Position numbers and translations under genes: made by a program. Below are positions 9,611 through 18,099 of a stretch of 33,464 nt of DNA, in pieces. The notes below the pieces were generated by a model. The model searched no databases and had not been told where the DNA came from. It saw only the letters and a program-made list of their open reading frames with translations. The DNA lies in NCBI GenBank assembly GCA_021604765.1, contig BQJP01000028.1:1-33464 (forward strand), in the 5' to 3' direction. Position 1 is the stretch's first letter, and the number at the start of each line of letters is the position of its first letter. The stretch comes from Thermodesulfobacteriota bacterium. Its GTDB lineage: Bacteria > Desulfobacterota_D > UBA1144 > Nemesobacterales > UBA2774.

Positions 9611-9638
9611 ATAATATGAACTGTCACCTCGATGTCAA
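9611..9638 (-). promoter_or_regulatory. Sigma-70-like promoter for the copper genes
   Basis: On the minus strand a perfect -35 TTGACA (plus 9633-9638) is followed after 16 bases by -10 TATTAT (plus 9611-9616). Other -10 readings two or three bases further on would give spacers of 18 or 19, as in MerR-family promoters. The transcript would begin only about ten bases before the small exported protein's ATG. Confidence 0.55.
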
Positions 9639-9640
9639 CC

Positions 9641-9668
9641 ACCTATTTCTATTCGACTCAAAATAGGT
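9641..9668. promoter_or_regulatory. Inverted repeat between divergent copper and trehalose genes
   Basis: ACCTATTT at 9641-9648 is repeated in perfect inverted form as AAATAGGT at 9661-9668, with 12 bases between. It directly abuts the -35 box of the minus-strand promoter and ends 16 bases before the otsAB start. It could be an operator dyad or a hairpin in the otsAB leader. Confidence 0.45.
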
Positions 9669-9684
9669 ATAGTTTATATACGTT

Positions 9685-11877
9685 ATGGGAAAGCTGATAA
9701 TTGTTTCCAACCGATTACCCGTTACTGTCTCTAAGAATAAATCCAAGTTTAGCTTCCAGCCCAGTGTGGGCGGTCTTGTTACAGGTGTAAGTTCTCTTGA
9801 TATGACTCAAGAACAGATCTGGATAGGATGGCCTGGGATAACTTTATCAGGCTTTAGTACAAAGTCTGATTCAATGGAGTTAAAAGAGAAACTGTCCGAA
9901 CAAAATTACCGTCCAGTATTTCTTAAACGCAACGATTTTGAGAATTATTATCAGGGTTTTTGCAATGAAGTTATCTGGCCGCTTTTTCATTACTTTGCCC
10001 AATATGCTAACTATCAAAAGAAATATTGGGATAGTTACAAGAGGGTAAATGAAGCATTTAGCAAAGAAGTGTTGGAAGTTGCAAATGACGATGATGTCAT
10101 ATGGATTCACGACTATCATTTAATGCTTTTGCCGGGCTTAATTAGAAAAAAGATGCCAAAAGTTAAAATTGGCTTCTTTCTCCATATTCCTTTCCCGTCT
10201 TCAGAAATTTTCAGATTAATCCCTTGGTGTGCTGAACTTCTAGATGGTCTCCTCGGATCTGATTTGATAGGGTTTCACACTTTTGACTATGCTCGCCATT
10301 TTTTAGAAAGCGTAAGACGTGTTTTGGGTTACGAACATACGCTTGGCCAGATCACATTGGGTAATCATGCTGTAAAAGTGGACACGTTTCCGATGGGCAT
10401 AGATTATGAAAAGTTTTCTCATGCACCTGAAAAAGATGAAGTCCAAACTAGCATATCAAAGTTTCGTGAAAATATTAAAAAAGACTATAAAGTAATTTTA
10501 TCTATTGACCGTCTTGACTATACAAAGGGAATTCCTGAGCGTCTTGAAGCATTTGATTATTTTCTGGATAAAAACCCCAACTATAAAGGTAAAGTCATAT
10601 TTATTGTAGTAGCTGTACCATCACGAATCGAAGTAGAACATTATAGACTCCTAAAAGAGCAAGTTGATAATCTTGCTGGAAGAATTAACGGAAAGCACGG
10701 CACTATAGGGTGGACGCCGATATTGTATATGTACCGTTCATTTGATTTTGTAGATCTGATAGCCCTCTATTCCATTGCGGATGTGCTTTTTCTGACTCCG
10801 CTAAGAGACGGTATGAATTTAGTGGCCAAAGAATATGTTGCGGCAAGGAAGAATGAAGATGGAGTATTAATTTTAGGAGAGATGGCGGGAACAGCAAAAG
10901 AGCTGGGAGAAGCACTAATCATTAATCCAAATGATTTACATGGAACTGCTGATGCACTAAAAAAAGCAATCACTATGCCTGCAGATGAACAAAAAAGAAG
11001 GATGATAAGTATGCGCGGGCGGCTTAAACGCTACGATGTGAAGAGATGGGCTCATGATTTTATGGATAGAGTTAATCAGATCAAAGAGGTTCAGAGACAA
11101 CTTATTTCAAAAGGGTTGTCACAATCGAGGAAAAACAAGTTATTACAAAACTACCAAAAGAGTAAGAGAGCATTATTTCTTCTAGATTATGACGGCACAC
11201 TGATGCCATTTAATGAAAGACCAGAAAAAGTAAAGCCGGATCGAGAGCTAAAAGGTCTTCTTGGTTCATTATGTAGCAATAGTGGGAATCACGTCGTAGT
11301 AATTAGCGGTAGAGACAGGAAAACCCTGGATAAGTGGGTTTCAAATATCTCAAATGCTCTAGTTGCAGAACATGGAGTATGGATTAAAGAAAAGAAATCC
11401 TGGGAAACTTTGGAAATGTTGTCTGATGAATGGAAAGCCGAAATACGCCCAATTCTTGAAGTATTTGTTGATAGAACGCCCGGATCATTTATAGAGGAAA
11501 AAGATTTCTCCCTAGTTTGGCATTTCCGTAAGGTAGATCCAGCTTTAGCAATAGTTAGGTTAGGAGAGCTTAAGGATGTGCTACTTCATATCACTGCAAA
11601 TTTAAATGTAGGCGTTTTGGAAGGGAATAAAGTTGTTGAAGTGAAGGATACGGGAATAAATAAAGGTAAAGCTACAATGTCCTGGTTAGCTAAGGCAAAA
11701 TGGGATTTTATTTTATCCATCGGAGATGACTGGACTGATGAAGATATATTTGAAGTACTTCCCGAGTGGGCTTATTCTATTAAGGTCGGCTTTGGACCTA
11801 CCAAAGCTAGATTCAACTTGCCGTCATACCGTGAAGTTAGGAAACTATTAAAAGATCTTATAGATGTAAAATCATAA
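9685..11877 (+). CDS. Bifunctional trehalose-6-phosphate synthase/phosphatase (OtsA-OtsB fusion)
   Basis: This cytosolic enzyme makes trehalose from UDP-glucose and glucose-6-phosphate through trehalose-6-phosphate. The N-terminal part (about 1-470) is a GT20 synthase: LIIVSNRLPVTV, GGLVTGV, WIGWPG, WIHDYHLMLLPGL, and RLDYTKGIPERL for substrate binding. After a linker, a HAD-type trehalose-6-phosphate phosphatase follows from about 495, with the nucleophile motif LLDYDGTLMPF at about 498-508 and the metal motif GDDWTDEDIF at about 680. The 730-residue length matches known bacterial TPS-TPP fusions. The product is an osmolyte and stress protectant. The gene is divergent from the copper block, and 27 bases separate it from the aldo/keto reductase, suggesting cotranscription. 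Confidence 0.95.
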   Translation: MGKLIIVSNRLPVTVSKNKSKFSFQPSVGGLVTGVSSLDMTQEQIWIGWPGITLSGFSTKSDSMELKEKLSEQNYRPVFLKRNDFENYYQGFCNEVIWPLFHYFAQYANYQKKYWDSYKRVNEAFSKEVLEVANDDDVIWIHDYHLMLLPGLIRKKMPKVKIGFFLHIPFPSSEIFRLIPWCAELLDGLLGSDLIGFHTFDYARHFLESVRRVLGYEHTLGQITLGNHAVKVDTFPMGIDYEKFSHAPEKDEVQTSISKFRENIKKDYKVILSIDRLDYTKGIPERLEAFDYFLDKNPNYKGKVIFIVVAVPSRIEVEHYRLLKEQVDNLAGRINGKHGTIGWTPILYMYRSFDFVDLIALYSIADVLFLTPLRDGMNLVAKEYVAARKNEDGVLILGEMAGTAKELGEALIINPNDLHGTADALKKAITMPADEQKRRMISMRGRLKRYDVKRWAHDFMDRVNQIKEVQRQLISKGLSQSRKNKLLQNYQKSKRALFLLDYDGTLMPFNERPEKVKPDRELKGLLGSLCSNSGNHVVVISGRDRKTLDKWVSNISNALVAEHGVWIKEKKSWETLEMLSDEWKAEIRPILEVFVDRTPGSFIEEKDFSLVWHFRKVDPALAIVRLGELKDVLLHITANLNVGVLEGNKVVEVKDTGINKGKATMSWLAKAKWDFILSIGDDWTDEDIFEVLPEWAYSIKVGFGPTKARFNLPSYREVRKLLKDLIDVKS

Positions 11878-11904
11878 GCCAGAAATTGTATATAGGAGAA
11901 ATAG

Positions 11905-12900
11905 ATGGAATTTGTAAAAATTAAAGGGACTGATGTCGAGTCGTCTCGAATTGGATTAGGAGCATGGGCTATTGGGGGATGGCTTTGGGGTGGAAGTGAG
12001 GAAAGAGAGTCCATCGAAACAATACATGCTGCATTGGATAAAGGTATAACTTTAATTGATACAGCTGCTATTTATGGATTTGGCAGATCAGAAGAGATCG
12101 TTGGTAAAGCGGTTTCAGAATACGGTGGCAGGGATAAAATAGTAATTGCTACTAAAGCGGGGCTCGACTGGACATCCGGCAAGGTTTATAGAAATTCTAC
12201 AAAAGAACGCATATTCAAAGAAGTTGAAGATTCCTTAGAGCGTTTGCAAACTGATTATATAGATATTTATCAAATACACTGGCCAGACTTTGAAACTCCT
12301 TTTGAAGAAGCGGCAGAAGCTATGCTGGAGCTTCACAATAGTGGCAAGATAAGAGCCATTGGTGTAAGCAACTATACTATCGAGCATAAGGACATATTCC
12401 GTCAAATCGCTCCCTTACATACCTCTCAACCACCCTACAATCTATTTGAGCGGGGTATTGAAGGCGATATTATTCCTTACTGCAAGGAACATGGGATTAC
12501 AATGTTGCTTTACGGTGCAATTTGCCGAGGACTTTTAAGCGGCAGAATGAACGCTCAAACAACATTTGAAGGAGATGATATAAGAAAAGTTGACCCTAAG
12601 TTCAAGAAGCCACGGTTTGAGCAGTATTTAGATGCAGTTCAGAAATTAGACGAGTTCGCTCAAGAAAATTATAATAAGCGCGTAATTCATTTAGCGCTCA
12701 GATGGGTTTTAGATAAAGCGCAATCCGATATAGCTCTTTGGGGAGCTCGCCGACCATCTCAGTTGGAACCATTAGATGATATTTTCGGGTGGTCATTGGA
12801 TGAAAGTGCTTTTCGTGAGATAGATAATATCTTAGCTGAGACAGTTAAAGACCCAGTCGGGCCAGAGTTCATGGCACCTCCCACAAAGGGCAGGTTATAA
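11905..12900 (+). CDS. Aldo/keto reductase
   Basis: This is a cytosolic NADPH-dependent oxidoreductase of the aldo/keto reductase barrel family, 331 residues. The catalytic tetrad is visible as Asp 52 and Tyr 57 (LIDTAAIYGFGRSEE), Lys 84 (VIATKAGLDW) and His 125 (IDIYQIHWPD). The cofactor and shape motif GVSNY and the C-terminal ALRWVL and GARRPSQL segments also fit. It resembles the YajO/general stress protein 69-like branch. The physiological substrate cannot be inferred. A GGAGAAA ribosome binding site sits before the ATG. It follows otsAB closely. Confidence 0.9.
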   Translation: MEFVKIKGTDVESSRIGLGAWAIGGWLWGGSEERESIETIHAALDKGITLIDTAAIYGFGRSEEIVGKAVSEYGGRDKIVIATKAGLDWTSGKVYRNSTKERIFKEVEDSLERLQTDYIDIYQIHWPDFETPFEEAAEAMLELHNSGKIRAIGVSNYTIEHKDIFRQIAPLHTSQPPYNLFERGIEGDIIPYCKEHGITMLLYGAICRGLLSGRMNAQTTFEGDDIRKVDPKFKKPRFEQYLDAVQKLDEFAQENYNKRVIHLALRWVLDKAQSDIALWGARRPSQLEPLDDIFGWSLDESAFREIDNILAETVKDPVGPEFMAPPTKGRL

Positions 12901-12908
12901 ATTTCTGC

Positions 12909-12938
12909 TTGACACTGATACTTATAAAGTGAGATAAT
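12909..12938 (+). promoter_or_regulatory. Strong sigma-70-like promoter before the small membrane protein
   Basis: A perfect -35 TTGACA at 12909-12914 is followed after 18 bases by GATAAT at 12933-12938. An AAAGGAGGG ribosome binding site and the ATG at 12979 lie downstream. This is one of the best consensus promoters in the window and shows that the small gene has its own transcription start. Confidence 0.6.
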
Positions 12939-12978
12939 GTCTACATATCATTGATAATTCTTAAAGGAGGGTATTTCA

Positions 12979-13305
12979 ATGGATGAAGCTTTTGGTGTAA
13001 TTATTTATATCGCTATTTACATATATTTTGCTTACAGTGTAATGGTGATAGCTAACAAAACCAATACTGAGAATGCCTGGTTTGCCTGGGTTCCATTTCT
13101 CAACATTTATCTCCTATGTAAAATAGCCGATAAGCCTGGATGGTGGTTAATTCTTTTCCTCATACCATTAGTCAATATAGTTATATCCATTATTGTCTGG
13201 ATGAGAATAGCTGAAAAGATGGGTAAGCCTAGTTGGCTAGGCCTTTTGTGGATAATACCGCCACTTGGTCTAATCGTAGTTGGATATTTAGCTTTTTCTG
13301 ACTAG
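12979..13305 (+). CDS. Small hydrophobic membrane protein, DUF5684-like
   Basis: This 108-residue protein of unknown function has about three transmembrane helices (around 5-25, 50-75 and 85-105). The pattern WFAWVPFLNIYLLCKIADKP followed by WWLILFLIPLVNIV and a GKPSWLGLLWIIPPLG segment resembles small DUF5684-type membrane proteins. The TENAWFAWVPF and KPSWLGLL repeats suggest two related halves. It has a very good ribosome binding site and its own promoter. The stop lies two bases from the convergent HAD gene's stop. No function is proposed. Confidence 0.8.
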   Translation: MDEAFGVIIYIAIYIYFAYSVMVIANKTNTENAWFAWVPFLNIYLLCKIADKPGWWLILFLIPLVNIVISIIVWMRIAEKMGKPSWLGLLWIIPPLGLIVVGYLAFSD

Positions 13306-13307
13306 AT

Positions 13308-13958
13308 CTAGCCGAAGAAATTGATTAGACCAGAGCTGATTCTATCAAGGCTTGCAACGATTAAATCAGCATTTTTAAATTCTTCCTGGTTAAGTCTCTT
13401 ATCGGGAACAGCAATACAGACCATACCAGCAGCTTTAGCTGATTTAACTCCATTTATTGAATCTTCAATTGCTACACATTCAGAAGCTTCAACTTCTAAT
13501 CTATCGGCGGTATGAAGGTAAATGGCAGGGTGGGGCTTGCCATCGTCAGTGCATTCTCCAGAGACTATAATTGGGAAGTATTCATGGAGAGAAAACTTAT
13601 CCAAAACGAAATTTATGACCCTCATGGGCGAGCTTGAAGCTACAGCTAACTTAAACTGATTTTCTCGAAGTTCATCTAAAAGTGGAATTAGTTCAGCTAC
13701 TACTTCAAGTTCTTCTTCATAAATACCCGTTAAAATTTCAACCCGCTCATCAATAATAGCTTGAACCTCTTCATTAAGACCAAATGTATCGACTAGGAGC
13801 TTGCCTGAATCATTTTGATTGAGTCCGACTATTTGGTCTCTATAGTCCGCAGTATATTTTATGTCTCTTCTGGCAAGTAAAATGTGCTCAGTCTTTTCCC
13901 AGAGCGGCTCACTATCAATCATAACGCCGTCCATATCAAATATCACAGCTTTTATCAT
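13308..13958 (-). CDS. HAD-superfamily phosphatase, beta-phosphoglucomutase-like
   Basis: This is a cytosolic HAD hydrolase of 216 residues in the beta-phosphoglucomutase/2-deoxyglucose-6-phosphatase subfamily. The nucleophile motif VIFDMDGVMIDSEP is at the N-terminus, motif II is in LAVASSSPMRV, the lysine of motif III is in DDGKPHPAIY, and motif IV is CVAIEDSINGVKSAKAAG. The second aspartate of the DxDG motif suggests phosphatase or mutase chemistry on a sugar phosphate. An AAAGGAAA ribosome binding site precedes the ATG. It is convergent with the small membrane protein gene. Confidence 0.88.
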   Translation of the reverse strand: MIKAVIFDMDGVMIDSEPLWEKTEHILLARRDIKYTADYRDQIVGLNQNDSGKLLVDTFGLNEEVQAIIDERVEILTGIYEEELEVVAELIPLLDELRENQFKLAVASSSPMRVINFVLDKFSLHEYFPIIVSGECTDDGKPHPAIYLHTADRLEVEASECVAIEDSINGVKSAKAAGMVCIAVPDKRLNQEEFKNADLIVASLDRISSGLINFFG

Positions 13959-14042
13959 AATAAGATTTCCTTTAGGGGTCCGTATTTATTAATGAAGAGT
14001 TTGAAATATTACCCAGAGGATATTACTAAAACAACCTATAGC

Positions 14043-14103
14043 AAAAAGGGATCTACACACTGAGAATATTTACTCAAAAGAATTCTCAAATATGCAAATC
14101 CCT
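14043..14103 (-). terminator. Nested stem-loop terminator after the Gly/Tyr-rich protein gene
   Basis: Two nested perfect inverted repeats occur here: AGGGAT (14047-14052) with ATCCCT (14098-14103), and inside it TGAGAAT (14061-14067) with ATTCTCA (14082-14088). On the minus strand the outer arm is followed by a T-run (plus AAAAA, 14043-14047). This fits a factor-independent terminator for the gene ending at 14128. The long unpaired inner segments are unusual. Confidence 0.5.
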
Positions 14104-14127
14104 CTTCAGTTTTTTAATAATTCTAGA

Positions 14128-14601
14128 TTAGTGAAAAATAAATCCTAAATTGAGTGCAAATGGTACATATGGATAATAGGGTTGTGGGTAGTAGGCATAT
14201 GGCCCATATCCATATGCGTAAGGTCTGTAATAACCATATGGTCTGTAATACGGTCTATAGTGTCTACCGTATCCATAACCTCTGTTTTTATAGTAATGTC
14301 GCCCATGTTTATATCCATGTCTGCTATAGTGTTTATTGTACCCCTTATTTTTGTAACCATGCTTGTAGTTATTGCCATAGCCACCATAATGTTTGCCTTT
14401 GTGTTTGTAATTGTTGCCATAGTTTCCATGGCCTTTGTATTGTCTACTTTGACCTTTATAACCCTTTTGGCCGCCATAGTTTTTTCCATGCCCACCATAA
14501 TGTTGCCCGCCACCTTTGTTATATTTCTGCGCAAAGCTGCTTACTGGTGCAGCTATCACAAAAGCTAGAATAACAAAAGCTGGAATAATTAATTTTTTCA
14601 T
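14128..14601 (-). CDS. Secreted low-complexity Gly/Tyr/His/Lys-rich protein
   Basis: I do not recognise a characterised family. The 157-residue protein starts with a clear signal peptide, MKKLIIPAFVILAFVIAAPVSSFA, cleaved before QKYNKG. The rest is almost entirely Gly, Tyr, His, Lys, Asn and Arg in short irregular repeats (HYGGHGKNYGGQKGYKG; later GYGRHYRPYYRPYGYYRPY), then a Pro/Tyr stretch and the non-repetitive end PFALNLGFIFH. The mature protein is strongly basic. Such composition suggests a surface or periplasmic protein that binds metal, polyanions or forms an assembly; this is inference. An AGGGGGAAAG ribosome binding site fixes the start. The repeats create long false frames on both strands. 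Confidence 0.8.
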   Translation of the reverse strand: MKKLIIPAFVILAFVIAAPVSSFAQKYNKGGGQHYGGHGKNYGGQKGYKGQSRQYKGHGNYGNNYKHKGKHYGGYGNNYKHGYKNKGYNKHYSRHGYKHGRHYYKNRGYGYGRHYRPYYRPYGYYRPYAYGYGPYAYYPQPYYPYVPFALNLGFIFH

Positions 14602-14740
14602 GATTCTTTCCCCCTAAAATAGCTGTTGTATATATAAACCAATTCTTCTAACTATAGGTTTCAACTATTTTACTTCAAACTCACATATGAGATTATTTCC
14701 TATAGATCAGGTGAAATCAATTAGAATTTTAACTTAGGTT

Positions 14741-15640
14741 CTATGAGTAATCTGGATGTTTGTCAGGATCTACATGAACTGTTACTTCGGAATTAGGAAT
14801 TACCGCTTCGATTTCCTTTATTATATCCTCAGCAAGCTCATGTGATTTGACAAATGTGAGTTGATGATCAAGTACTACATGGAATTCGATAAACTTTACA
14901 GATCCGGCATTTCTTGTTCTTAATTTATGAAAACTTCTGACTTCGCTACTATGATTTAAGATTATTTCTTCAATTTGAACTACCACCTCTTCAGGTAGTT
15001 CTTTATCCATAAGTATATTTAATGATTGGATAACTATGTCTTTAGCAGACCACATAATTAAGATTGCTATTACTATTGAAATAATTGGATCTATTAGACT
15101 AAGACCTGTGAACTTTATTACTATTAGAGCTATAACAATTCCAAGATTCGTATAGACATCAAACTGGTAGTGCAGACTATCCGCATTTAATGCGATGCTC
15201 TCAGTTTCTTTTGCGACATTGCGGATGTATCTCGCGAGAAGCAAGCTCACTATGATAGAGAATGCTATTACTAGAATACCTAAATCAAGATCTTGGAGAT
15301 TTCCACCGTTTAAAAGCCTTTCAATAGATAGGTAGATTAGATACAGCGAGGAAATTCCAATAACAAAACACTGAAATAATCCTGCCAGGCCTTCTGCTTT
15401 TCCATGCCCAAATCTATGATCATGATCGGCTGGCTTTTCTGATTTTCTTATTGAAAAGTAATTTACAGATGATGCTGAAAGATCTAGGAAAGAATCTACG
15501 GCAGATGCAAGTATGCTGACTGAGTTGGTTAAAAATCCAAATATTAATTTTATTATTACCAGTGAGATTGCAACGGTTATAGATAGTAAAGCCGTACGGA
15601 GTTTTTTATTCTTTATCTGTTCTGGGCTAGTTAATGTCAA
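14741..15640 (-). CDS. Cation diffusion facilitator transporter
   Basis: This is an inner-membrane cation/proton antiporter of the CDF family, usually exporting Zn, Fe, Co, Mn or Cd. The 299 residues contain about six transmembrane helices and the metal-site motifs SAVDSFLDLSASSVNYF (first DxxxD-type site in helix II) and NADSLHYQFDVYTNLG (helix V, with HxxxD). The cytosolic C-terminal domain is ferredoxin-like and ends in TVHVDPDKHPDYS. The DSFLDL/HYQFD pairing points to the FieF-like branch, but metal specificity is uncertain. The frame begins at a TTG 25 bases after the malic enzyme stop, with no clear ribosome binding site, so the start is tentative. Confidence 0.88.
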   Translation of the reverse strand: MTLTSPEQIKNKKLRTALLSITVAISLVIIKLIFGFLTNSVSILASAVDSFLDLSASSVNYFSIRKSEKPADHDHRFGHGKAEGLAGLFQCFVIGISSLYLIYLSIERLLNGGNLQDLDLGILVIAFSIIVSLLLARYIRNVAKETESIALNADSLHYQFDVYTNLGIVIALIVIKFTGLSLIDPIISIVIAILIMWSAKDIVIQSLNILMDKELPEEVVVQIEEIILNHSSEVRSFHKLRTRNAGSVKFIEFHVVLDHQLTFVKSHELAEDIIKEIEAVIPNSEVTVHVDPDKHPDYS

Positions 15641-15665
15641 AGTTCTTGTCGCCGGTAAAGAAAGA

Positions 15666-16982
15666 CTATTTAATACTCCACCTTTTTAATTTCTCTTGAA
15701 CTTTTTTCTCTAGCTTTTCTCTATATTGATCTATATCAATCTCAATTCTGGAAACACCTGTTTTCATAGCGGCCTCTGCCACTGCGACTGACTCCCAAAC
15801 TAAAACCCTGGGATCAAAAGGCTTAGGAACTATATATTCAGGCCCAAACTCAAAACTTTTTTCACCATATGCTTTAGCAACATTCTCATCAGCTCCCTGT
15901 TTAGCTAGATTTGCCAGAGAATAAGCTGCAGCAACTTTCATTTCTTCATTAATAGCTTTAGCTCTTACATCTAGAGCGCCTCTAAAAATAAATGGGAACC
16001 CTAGAACATTATTAACCTGGTTAGGGTAGTCTGATCTTCCAGTTGCCATAATAACATCTTTTCTTGCGGCTACAGCATCGGGGTAAGAAATCTCTGGGTC
16101 AGGGTTAGCCATTGCAAATATGATTGGTTTGTCAGCCATAGATTTGACCATTTTCTGGTTTACAGCTCCACCTGAGGATAGTCCTGCAAATACATCTGAG
16201 CCTTTCATGGCGTCTTCAAGTGTTCTATCGCTTGTATCAATAGCAAAACTTTCTTTTTGTGGGTTCATATTTTCAGAGCGCCCTTTATAGATAACTCCTC
16301 TACTGTCGCACATTATAATGTTTTCTCTTTTTGCTCCAAGCTCTATAAAAAACTCTGCGCAAGCTATTGCAGAGGCTCCAGCTCCGTTAAATACAATTTT
16401 GAGATCGCTAATTTCCTTGTCAACGATCTCACAGGCATTTAATAATCCAGCGCCTGAAATGATTGCTGTACCATGCTGATCATCATGAAATATTGGTATG
16501 TCCGTTTGTTTTTTTAATTCATCTTCGATATAAAAACATTCCGGGGCTTTTATGTCTTCAAGGTTGATTCCGCCGAAAGTAGGCTCTAGATATTTTACGG
16601 TTTTTATAATTTCATCGGGATCAGTTGCGCTGATTTCAATATCAAAGGCGTCTATGCCGGCAAATCTCTTAAAAAGTACGCTCTTTCCTTCCATTACTGG
16701 TTTTCCTGCCAGGGCTCCAATATTACCGAGTCCGAGAACAGCAGTTCCATTTGAAACTACTCCTACAAGGTTTCCCTTGTTGGTATATTCATATACTTTG
16801 TGTGGATCTTCAGCTATTTCAAGACAAGGTGCGGCAACGCCGGGTGAATAGGCTAGCGAAAGGTCCCACTGCGTCAGGCATGGTTTAGTTGGCACAACTT
16901 CAATCTTCCCTTTCTGACCAATACTGTGGTAATCAAGAGCGGCTTGTTTCATTTCTTTTTCATTATCAGCCGGGTTAGACAT
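15666..16982 (-). CDS. maeB: NADP-dependent malic enzyme (short form)
   Basis: This cytosolic enzyme decarboxylates malate to pyruvate, producing NAD(P)H. The 438 residues cover only the malic enzyme part, without the phosphotransacetylase-like tail of the long MaeB form. Motifs seen are [15 protein letters not shown], the catalytic/metal region [14 protein letters not shown] and [12 protein letters not shown], and the nucleotide-binding [23 protein letters not shown] ribosome binding site is present 13 bases before the ATG. It is followed by the CDF gene with 25 bases between, perhaps cotranscribed. Cofactor choice (NAD or NADP) is inferred from the family only. Confidence 0.93.
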   Translation of the reverse strand: MSNPADNEKEMKQAALDYHSIGQKGKIEVVPTKPCLTQWDLSLAYSPGVAAPCLEIAEDPHKVYEYTNKGNLVGVVSNGTAVLGLGNIGALAGKPVMEGKSVLFKRFAGIDAFDIEISATDPDEIIKTVKYLEPTFGGINLEDIKAPECFYIEDELKKQTDIPIFHDDQHGTAIISGAGLLNACEIVDKEISDLKIVFNGAGASAIACAEFFIELGAKRENIIMCDSRGVIYKGRSENMNPQKESFAIDTSDRTLEDAMKGSDVFAGLSSGGAVNQKMVKSMADKPIIFAMANPDPEISYPDAVAARKDVIMATGRSDYPNQVNNVLGFPFIFRGALDVRAKAINEEMKVAAAYSLANLAKQGADENVAKAYGEKSFEFGPEYIVPKPFDPRVLVWESVAVAEAAMKTGVSRIEIDIDQYREKLEKKVQEKLKRWSIK

Positions 16983-17275
16983 TTTACTTAGAATCCTCCG
17001 TCATTATATAATTCAAAATGGATTCGAATTTATATTGATTTTGTTTTTATAAGTTTCTCACTATACAACCACAGTTTGCGACAGAGTATTCGCAATCAGT
17101 GTTGAGTAAATTAGCTAAAGCTAATTCAATATCTGTAAAAAAGTATAAGCAATTAGTATAAAATTATATGACGAGTAGTCAATGCGATATTAATGGTCGA
17201 TAAAATAATAACTTAAAATTCAATAATATAAGATAGTTATTATAACGGGAACTGTGAAATCTGTTAAGAAAAGTT
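16983..17275. other. Intergenic region between malic enzyme and the NRPS operon, with two hairpins
   Basis: No gene is seen in these 293 bases. Two perfect inverted repeats occur: TTGCGA (17076-17081) with TCGCAA (17090-17095), and AATTAGCT (17109-17116) with AGCTAATT (17119-17126). Neither is followed by a T-run on the minus strand, so I cannot call a terminator for the phosphopantetheinyl transferase gene. The malic enzyme promoter should lie here, but no good -35/-10 pair was found. Confidence 0.5.
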
Positions 17276-18010
17276 TTATTCTGTTTTATCAAAATCCCAT
17301 TGCTTGATCTCAAAGCCCGATCCCTCTACAGCAATTGCTGCGACGTAATCTGGAGCCAGATTGATCTCCTGCCATGTCCACTGTGTAGTATAAGAACTGT
17401 TCGGAGGTAAGGGCCTGTTTGATAAAGGTACGTCAAACTGGTTCAGAGGCAGGGCTAGTCCAAGCCCCTTTGCTTTTGTATATGCCTCTTTATATGTCCA
17501 GAGTTTGAAAAAAGTTGAGTCTTTTTCTGTGGCATTTTGAGTGTTGTAGTATTGTTGTTCCTTTTCTGAAAAAAAGCGTTCCACTATTTTTTGAGCCTTT
17601 TTAATAGGCCTTAGCCGTTCTACGTCTATTCCCAGTTTTCTCTCTTTAGCAAAGGAATATAATATTACATCACCCGAATGTGACAAATTAAATTCCAACC
17701 TAGATTTACCGGGATTTGTTAAGGAAGGTTTTCCATATTTGTTGTAATTGAAGTCCAGATCCTTAGAATCAATTTCAAGGTAGAGTCCTAAAGTTTCTCT
17801 GAGCAAGCCCCGGGTTATAACAAAACGCTTTTTATCTTTCTCAAAGCGAAACCGATTAGCTTTAGATTTTTCATCTTCACTAAGAATGGAATAAAAGTGG
17901 TTTGTGCTATGGCCGTTAAAATATAAATAAGTGCGCCAGATATGAATTTCGTTAGGGAGTAATTCTGGGGCTTTAGGTGGTCTCAACCATTTAGAATCTT
18001 TTTGCTTCAT
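17276..18010 (-). CDS. Sfp-type 4'-phosphopantetheinyl transferase
   Basis: This enzyme transfers the phosphopantetheine arm from coenzyme A to the serine of carrier domains, here most likely the carrier in the NRPS protein encoded just upstream. The protein has 244 residues, the two-fold pseudodimer size of the Sfp/HetI/Gsp group. Core motifs are NLSHSG (108-113), LGIDVER (127-132, magnesium-binding Asp 129 and Glu 131), FFSEKE, and WTYKEAYTKAKGLG (171-184, Lys 174 and Glu 175). I chose ATG 18010 over TTG 18019, as it adds no extra conserved sequence; neither has a strong ribosome binding site. It is the last gene of the operon. Confidence 0.93.
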   Translation of the reverse strand: MKQKDSKWLRPPKAPELLPNEIHIWRTYLYFNGHSTNHFYSILSEDEKSKANRFRFEKDKKRFVITRGLLRETLGLYLEIDSKDLDFNYNKYGKPSLTNPGKSRLEFNLSHSGDVILYSFAKERKLGIDVERLRPIKKAQKIVERFFSEKEQQYYNTQNATEKDSTFFKLWTYKEAYTKAKGLGLALPLNQFDVPLSNRPLPPNSSYTTQWTWQEINLAPDYVAAIAVEGSGFEIKQWDFDKTE

Positions 18011-18099
18011 TATTAACAACGATACAGGAAATAAAAAATATTACCAAAATAATTGAATCATCTGTAATATATTAAGAAATATTAAGTGTATAGACGAGA

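Noticed and set aside
14145-14573. Three long frames over the Gly/Tyr-rich gene, on both strands
   Set aside because: They are shadows caused by the repeated Gly/Tyr/His/Lys codons. They lack ribosome binding sites and their Met/Ile- or Cys/Val-rich translations look like no protein family. The minus-strand frame with the signal peptide explains the region.
17003-17008. TATAAT on the minus strand as the malic enzyme promoter
   Set aside because: The transcript would start inside the GGAGG ribosome binding site, and there is no -35 at a usual distance.
17109-17126. Hairpin AATTAGCT/AGCTAATT as a terminator of the NRPS operon
   Set aside because: The stem is AT-rich, about 150 bases past the last stop, and no T-run follows on the minus strand.
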